Source of the DNA: Sipunculus nudus
Taxonomy: Eukaryota; Annelida; Sipuncula; Golfingiida; Sipunculidae
Assembly: GCA_026874595.1 (NCBI GenBank)
Contig: CM049315.1
Coordinates: 17,133,664-17,197,663 of the forward strand
Direction: 5' to 3'
Length of the DNA stretch: 64,000 nt
In this document: positions 60,216 through 64,000 of the stretch, one piece after another
Position numbering within the stretch: the first letter of the stretch is position 1
How the letters are laid out: every line of letters begins with the position of its first letter
Translations under genes and position numbers: made by a program
Notes under the pieces: generated by a model
The model's database searches: none
The model's input: only the letters and a program-made list of their open reading frames with translations
Told to the model about the DNA's origin: nothing

Positions 60216-63007
60216 ATGAAGGCCAGTACCTTCTGCTTGGTTTGCCTGTTCATGGTGTCAAGCTTTGTGTACAAAGCAAACGCACGAGCTACCAAGGAAA
60301 CAGAGAAGCGAGGCTGCTATCGGCGATGCTGGCGCGTGTGCCTTCTTGTTCTTTGCTACTAGTTGTGGAAAAAAAAGTCTGGAACAGGTGAGTCGTATTT
60401 ATCAAAATAACCAGCACTCACAGAGCAAAGAAACATTTATCAAATCATAATATGTAAAATTTCTCATTTAATTAAGGTGCAAACAATTTTCGGTTTCATT
60501 TAGGATAAGGCGTTGATCACTATATATGATATGAATAAAGACGTATTGACCGTAGATTATAAATTTAAATGTGATAAAATGAGCGAACTAATTGATTTAC
60601 AGTCTGATACCACTTGGCCAGACCTGATTATTCTTATTTCCCTATATATGGAGCATACACTCCCTGTCGCACATGACCATTACTCGTTCACTCCTTGGTA
60701 TAGAGGCCGTACCATTTTGGTCAAGACTTGGGCCAGGTATCTTAAAAGGGTTCGGAGAACGTTTACAGTGGACTCGGACCCACACCCTTGCAGTCACTGA
60801 TCCAAGGCCCAGACCGGTAAACCTTCACGCTCAAACATGGATGTATACAGCTCCAAATATGGAGGTATACACTCCGCGCATATGATTTTTTTTTGCTTAA
60901 TTTTTTAATATTTGTGCACATTATCCACATTGATTTTGCTTATAAGTGTAATACTTTTATTACAAGATATACGGGGCAGCTTGATTTTCCAATCAAAAGT
61001 ATGAGGTTTACAGCACCATCTTATTGTAGAATGACATCGCCTACCCTGCTGTTAAGTCGAACTTAGGGCCTCAATAGATCAGGTGAAAGGATAATTTTCG
61101 CCCACTGGTTCAAAATATCTGGCAAAATTCTAAAAAAAATGTCTTCAAATTTTATCAATTTTATCATGGTTACATTATCTGGTCCAGTTTATAATCTTTG
61201 TCGGGATAAAAAAAAATTCAAATATCCCCACGTATTATCCTCTCGGGTTTCCCGGCTCGCGAATGCAGATGGAGCTAGGCGAATACTGAATGTGAAAAAA
61301 AATAATTGTCTCCCAAATTCCTTAATTCCTAGAACAGGCTGTTCTTACAGCGAGTCAATCAAACATGGGATGGGGCACGACATTAGTTTCCCTTTCCATT
61401 TTGGCAATAGTAGGATAACAAAAAAGTTCGTGATAAAACGTTTCAATTTCATCAGTTATGGAATAGTTTAAGGAGAAAGATGTTAGCAACACTCTGTAAT
61501 GATCATATAATATCATTTTAAAGTAAACTATAATATTCCGTAAGGACACCAGGCAGCACGTACTTCCATTATCTTGTTTAAATAAACGTACATGCGGCTG
61601 GACTTACTTTTGGATTTCCATCGTCCATCAACCATCAACATGAACTCAGAGAGCGCATACCTTCGCCCGAGTATTACCAGACCATATCTATCTTTTTAGT
61701 CTGTTCCTTGTAGGGGTGTCCATCTGTGTTTAGTGATAATTACAAAATGTTTATATTTCTATTTCACATGCGAGAGTGACAGATCAGTGTCAAGGCTCGG
61801 CGATGGGGCAAGAAATATTATACTGAAATATTACCAATTGCTTAATTTTAGTTGAAAATGCATTATATATAATTTATGCCACCGTCTTTTCCCCCCTCAC
61901 TTCATTGAAGCTGTTATTAAAAAAGGACTGTTTTCTCAGATTTTAACTTGATCGATTCACGTAAACCCTTTGCAGGCTCTGGTGTTAGCAACATTCTAAA
62001 TATTCGCCCTGAAAAGAGTGCGCTTAATATTTACCGACGTAGGGGATATAGCTAAGAAAAATATGATGCTCAAATGCTGGAAGGCGCCATGAATATATAC
62101 CATTCCTTGTCCTAAGACAACCAAGTCCTGTTTTTAGCAACTAGTTTGTTTATCAGAAATCTCCACACATTACAACTAACAGAGCTGTTGAAAACGTTTA
62201 TGATTGTGTATAACATTTAAGATATATGTGTATGTTTAAATGCCTGACCTAATATATATAAGATGTAACACTATTTTCAGGCCCCGCAAGTCCAAGAGCT
62301 TCCCTTTGCAGCAAAGTTTCAGACCTATGAACAAGACTACGATGGGTTCATATCCGAGGAAGAGTTTATCAAAACCAAAATATGGAAGAACTCTCCGGCC
62401 ATGCCACCGTGCAGCTTGCGGATAAAAATGGTTATTAATTTCCCTTTGATTTCCAATAGCCTAATGGTTATTCCTCGCCTTTATTTTGTAATGATCAGTT
62501 ACAAAATAATAAAATCACCTACTTTTTGTATTTACAATGTGTTTGTTAGTAAGCATGCAAAAATAGAACATAGCAATATAATTACAAGCGTAAAATTGTT
62601 ATAGCATGAAGAGGTCTCTCCTACCGTTGATACTTGACCCAAGGAATTTATAGGAGTCCTATAAACTCCTTGTTTGAACGAAATCTTGACTAGACCATGG
62701 AATTCAAGATTTACAAAGTCGACTTTTATTACTGTCTACCTAAACTTGAGTGCGCTCTCAAGAAAATTTATTTGTGCTGTAACCAGGCATACATTTTAAA
62801 CATTGAATTTTTCATCTGCTTCGTCGATGAGCATAGATCTGCTTTAAGTGGTTAATAATGATATAATTCCTAACAGGAAATAGGATAACTGCAAACAGTG
62901 TCTATTTTGATTTATTGTTTATTTTAGGTGACGGAAAGTAGGACAGAGATGAATTTGACGCCGCTCCTTTTGTGAAAGGTCTGGTTAATGGAGAGGTGAA
63001 GCCATGA
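60216..63007 (+). pseudogene. Secreted EF-hand protein, three exons, decayed
   Basis: Exon 1 (60216-60387, donor GTGAGT) starts with a signal peptide (MKASTFCLVCLFMVSSFVYK). Exon 2 (62281-62430, acceptor CTATTTTCAG) encodes EF-hand one, loop EQDYDGFISEEE. Exons 2 and 3 (62928-63007) meet inside a second loop, ADKNG|DGK, then TAG at 62939-62941, then DRDEFDAAPFVKGLVNGEVK and a natural-looking TGA at 63005. Three lesions break it: a +1 frame change in exon 1 near 60309, a frame change in exon 2 between the two EF-hands (near 62380), and the TAG at the position where EF-hands carry a hydrophobic residue. Splice sites remain intact, so decay looks recent. Sequencing error could explain the shifts less easily than all three. 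Confidence 0.7.
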
Positions 63008-63143
63008 CAACCTAGAAGCGTTAAGCACATAAGTGAGTGCTTGTTTGTACTAGTTATGTACTCTCTCCCATGCGAGGGCATTAAACACACAAACACCCTT
63101 TCACACACATACATAAATGTGTATTATATATTATATGAATGAT

Positions 63144-63144
<1 letters not shown>

Positions 63145-63178
<34 letters not shown>
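63145..63178. repeat. (AT)n microsatellite
   Basis: AT run with one G, downstream of the EF-hand pseudogene. Confidence 0.9.
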
Positions 63179-63179
<1 letters not shown>

Positions 63180-63588
63180 GGTTCTACTTGTTATATAGTG
63201 ATTATATGTATTTGTATGTATATTACTGAATCAAAAAGTCATATTTACTTTTTTATGTATCATAATGTGATAGTATCAATGCTAACACAGTCTAAGATTA
63301 AAGTTTAATTAATGTTTTATATGTATTTTTGTTTCTTTGGCATTCCCAGGAGCCGTTGTGGAAGTACATCAATCATAATCTAGGTTTTCTTAATGAACAC
63401 AAATTACTGTGACAATTAGTGCCTTTTCAACTTATCTTCTCTTTATATCGTTTCTGCTAATGAGTTCACATTTTCACATGAATCTTTAAGTAAAATAAAA
63501 AAACAAAGGCATAAGTGTTTGTTGTTGTTGTTTTATAACACAACTTGCTGTGTGGTAGCATAAGAGTGTGTATATATTGACATAAAAA

Positions 63589-63852
63589 TTTATCAATGGG
63601 CTCGCCCCTTCTTACCTTATTAAGAACTTTACTTTTACCCGTGATGTTCATCAGTATAACACCCGTTCATCAGTAAATTCCCATGTTAATCCTCTCAAAA
63701 CCACGCACAGAAATCCTAAAAACTCATCTTTTTATGCAGGAAGTGTTCTATGGAATGCCCTTCCGACAAAACTAAAAAATGCCAACAATCTAAAGAGCTT
63801 TAAAATGCTAGCGTGCACATATTTCCTTGCATATAATACCAAGATAGAATAA
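63589..63852 (+). pseudogene. 3' coding end of a non-LTR retrotransposon reverse transcriptase
   Basis: An 88-codon frame reads FINGLAPSYLIKNFTFTRDV, HQYNTRSS, then SSFYAGSVLWNALPTKLKNA and NLKSFKMLACTYFLAYNTKI before TAA. NGLAP-Y, YNTRSS and LWNALP followed by a K-rich helix are the usual post-RT tail of CR1/Rex-like LINEs. A TAA just upstream and no RT core mean this is a 5'-truncated or decayed copy. About 150 bases to the window end may hold its 3' UTR. Confidence 0.85.
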
Positions 63853-64000
63853 TTACCTTTCATTTTCTACTTGAATATAGCTAAATAATACTAATATTTG
63901 AGCGTCATCTAATTTTTCATTACCGTACTTATGCGCATCTTATGTAGACTTTTATATATACATTTCATTTATATCGTACACAATTGTGCTTAATTTGTAT

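Noticed and set aside
61139-61471. 110-codon plus-strand frame inside the EF-hand pseudogene intron
   Set aside because: No domain, low-complexity codons and a position inside an intron with clear borders.

Overview
This is an AT-rich (roughly two-thirds A+T by eye), intron-rich, repeat-dense eukaryotic window. It has GT-AG introns, long (AT)n, (GA)n and (GT)n microsatellites, many small DNA-transposon derivatives and fragments of non-LTR retrotransposons. The gene content (rotatin, a paired-like homeobox gene, an L-rhamnonate-dehydratase-like gene) and the style of the interspersed repeats (AGCTCAGCTGAG...CATGACCCATGGGTCACTTG ends with internal GGTCANNNTGACC repeats) suggest a lophotrochozoan, most likely a bivalve mollusc. 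That assignment is inference. No prokaryotic operon or CRISPR array is present.

Layout. 73-10539 (+) holds the last nine recognisable exons of rotatin, all phase-consistent, ending in a stop codon. Its introns contain a 51-bp minisatellite that has copied the end of an exon together with its 5' splice site (2300-3776), several transposon-derived repeats, and a partial copy of one of its own exons. A 1.4-kb element with perfect 28-bp terminal inverted repeats lies just after the rotatin stop. 16926-24923 (+) is a complete four-exon paired-like homeobox gene (264 aa); its second intron carries a 5'-truncated retrotransposon with target-site duplications. 28361-29641 (+) is an intronless enolase-superfamily dehydratase of bacterial type, preceded by a good splice acceptor. 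33708-33946 (+) has two terminal exons of an unrecognised gene with a degenerate EF-hand. 34911-35135 (+) encodes a 74-aa secreted or type I membrane miniprotein.

43705-47614 (-) is a six-exon, phase-consistent gene model not present as any single ORF. Its translation has a beta-rich pattern with some resemblance to a TNF-type ligand domain, but the family is not certain. 60216-63007 (+) is a decayed EF-hand gene with a signal peptide: splice sites are intact, but there are two frameshifts and one in-frame stop. 63589-63852 (+) is the 3' coding end of a second non-LTR retrotransposon. The stretches between (12184-16925, 25140-28352, 29880-33700, 35140-43190, 47615-60210) hold mainly simple repeats and non-autonomous elements, with no further gene that I can support well.

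The genes do not form a pathway. They look like independent neighbours in an animal chromosome: a ciliary/centriolar protein, a transcription factor, a metabolic enzyme, a candidate ligand and secreted calcium-binding proteins. All family calls are from reading the translations; no database search was run.
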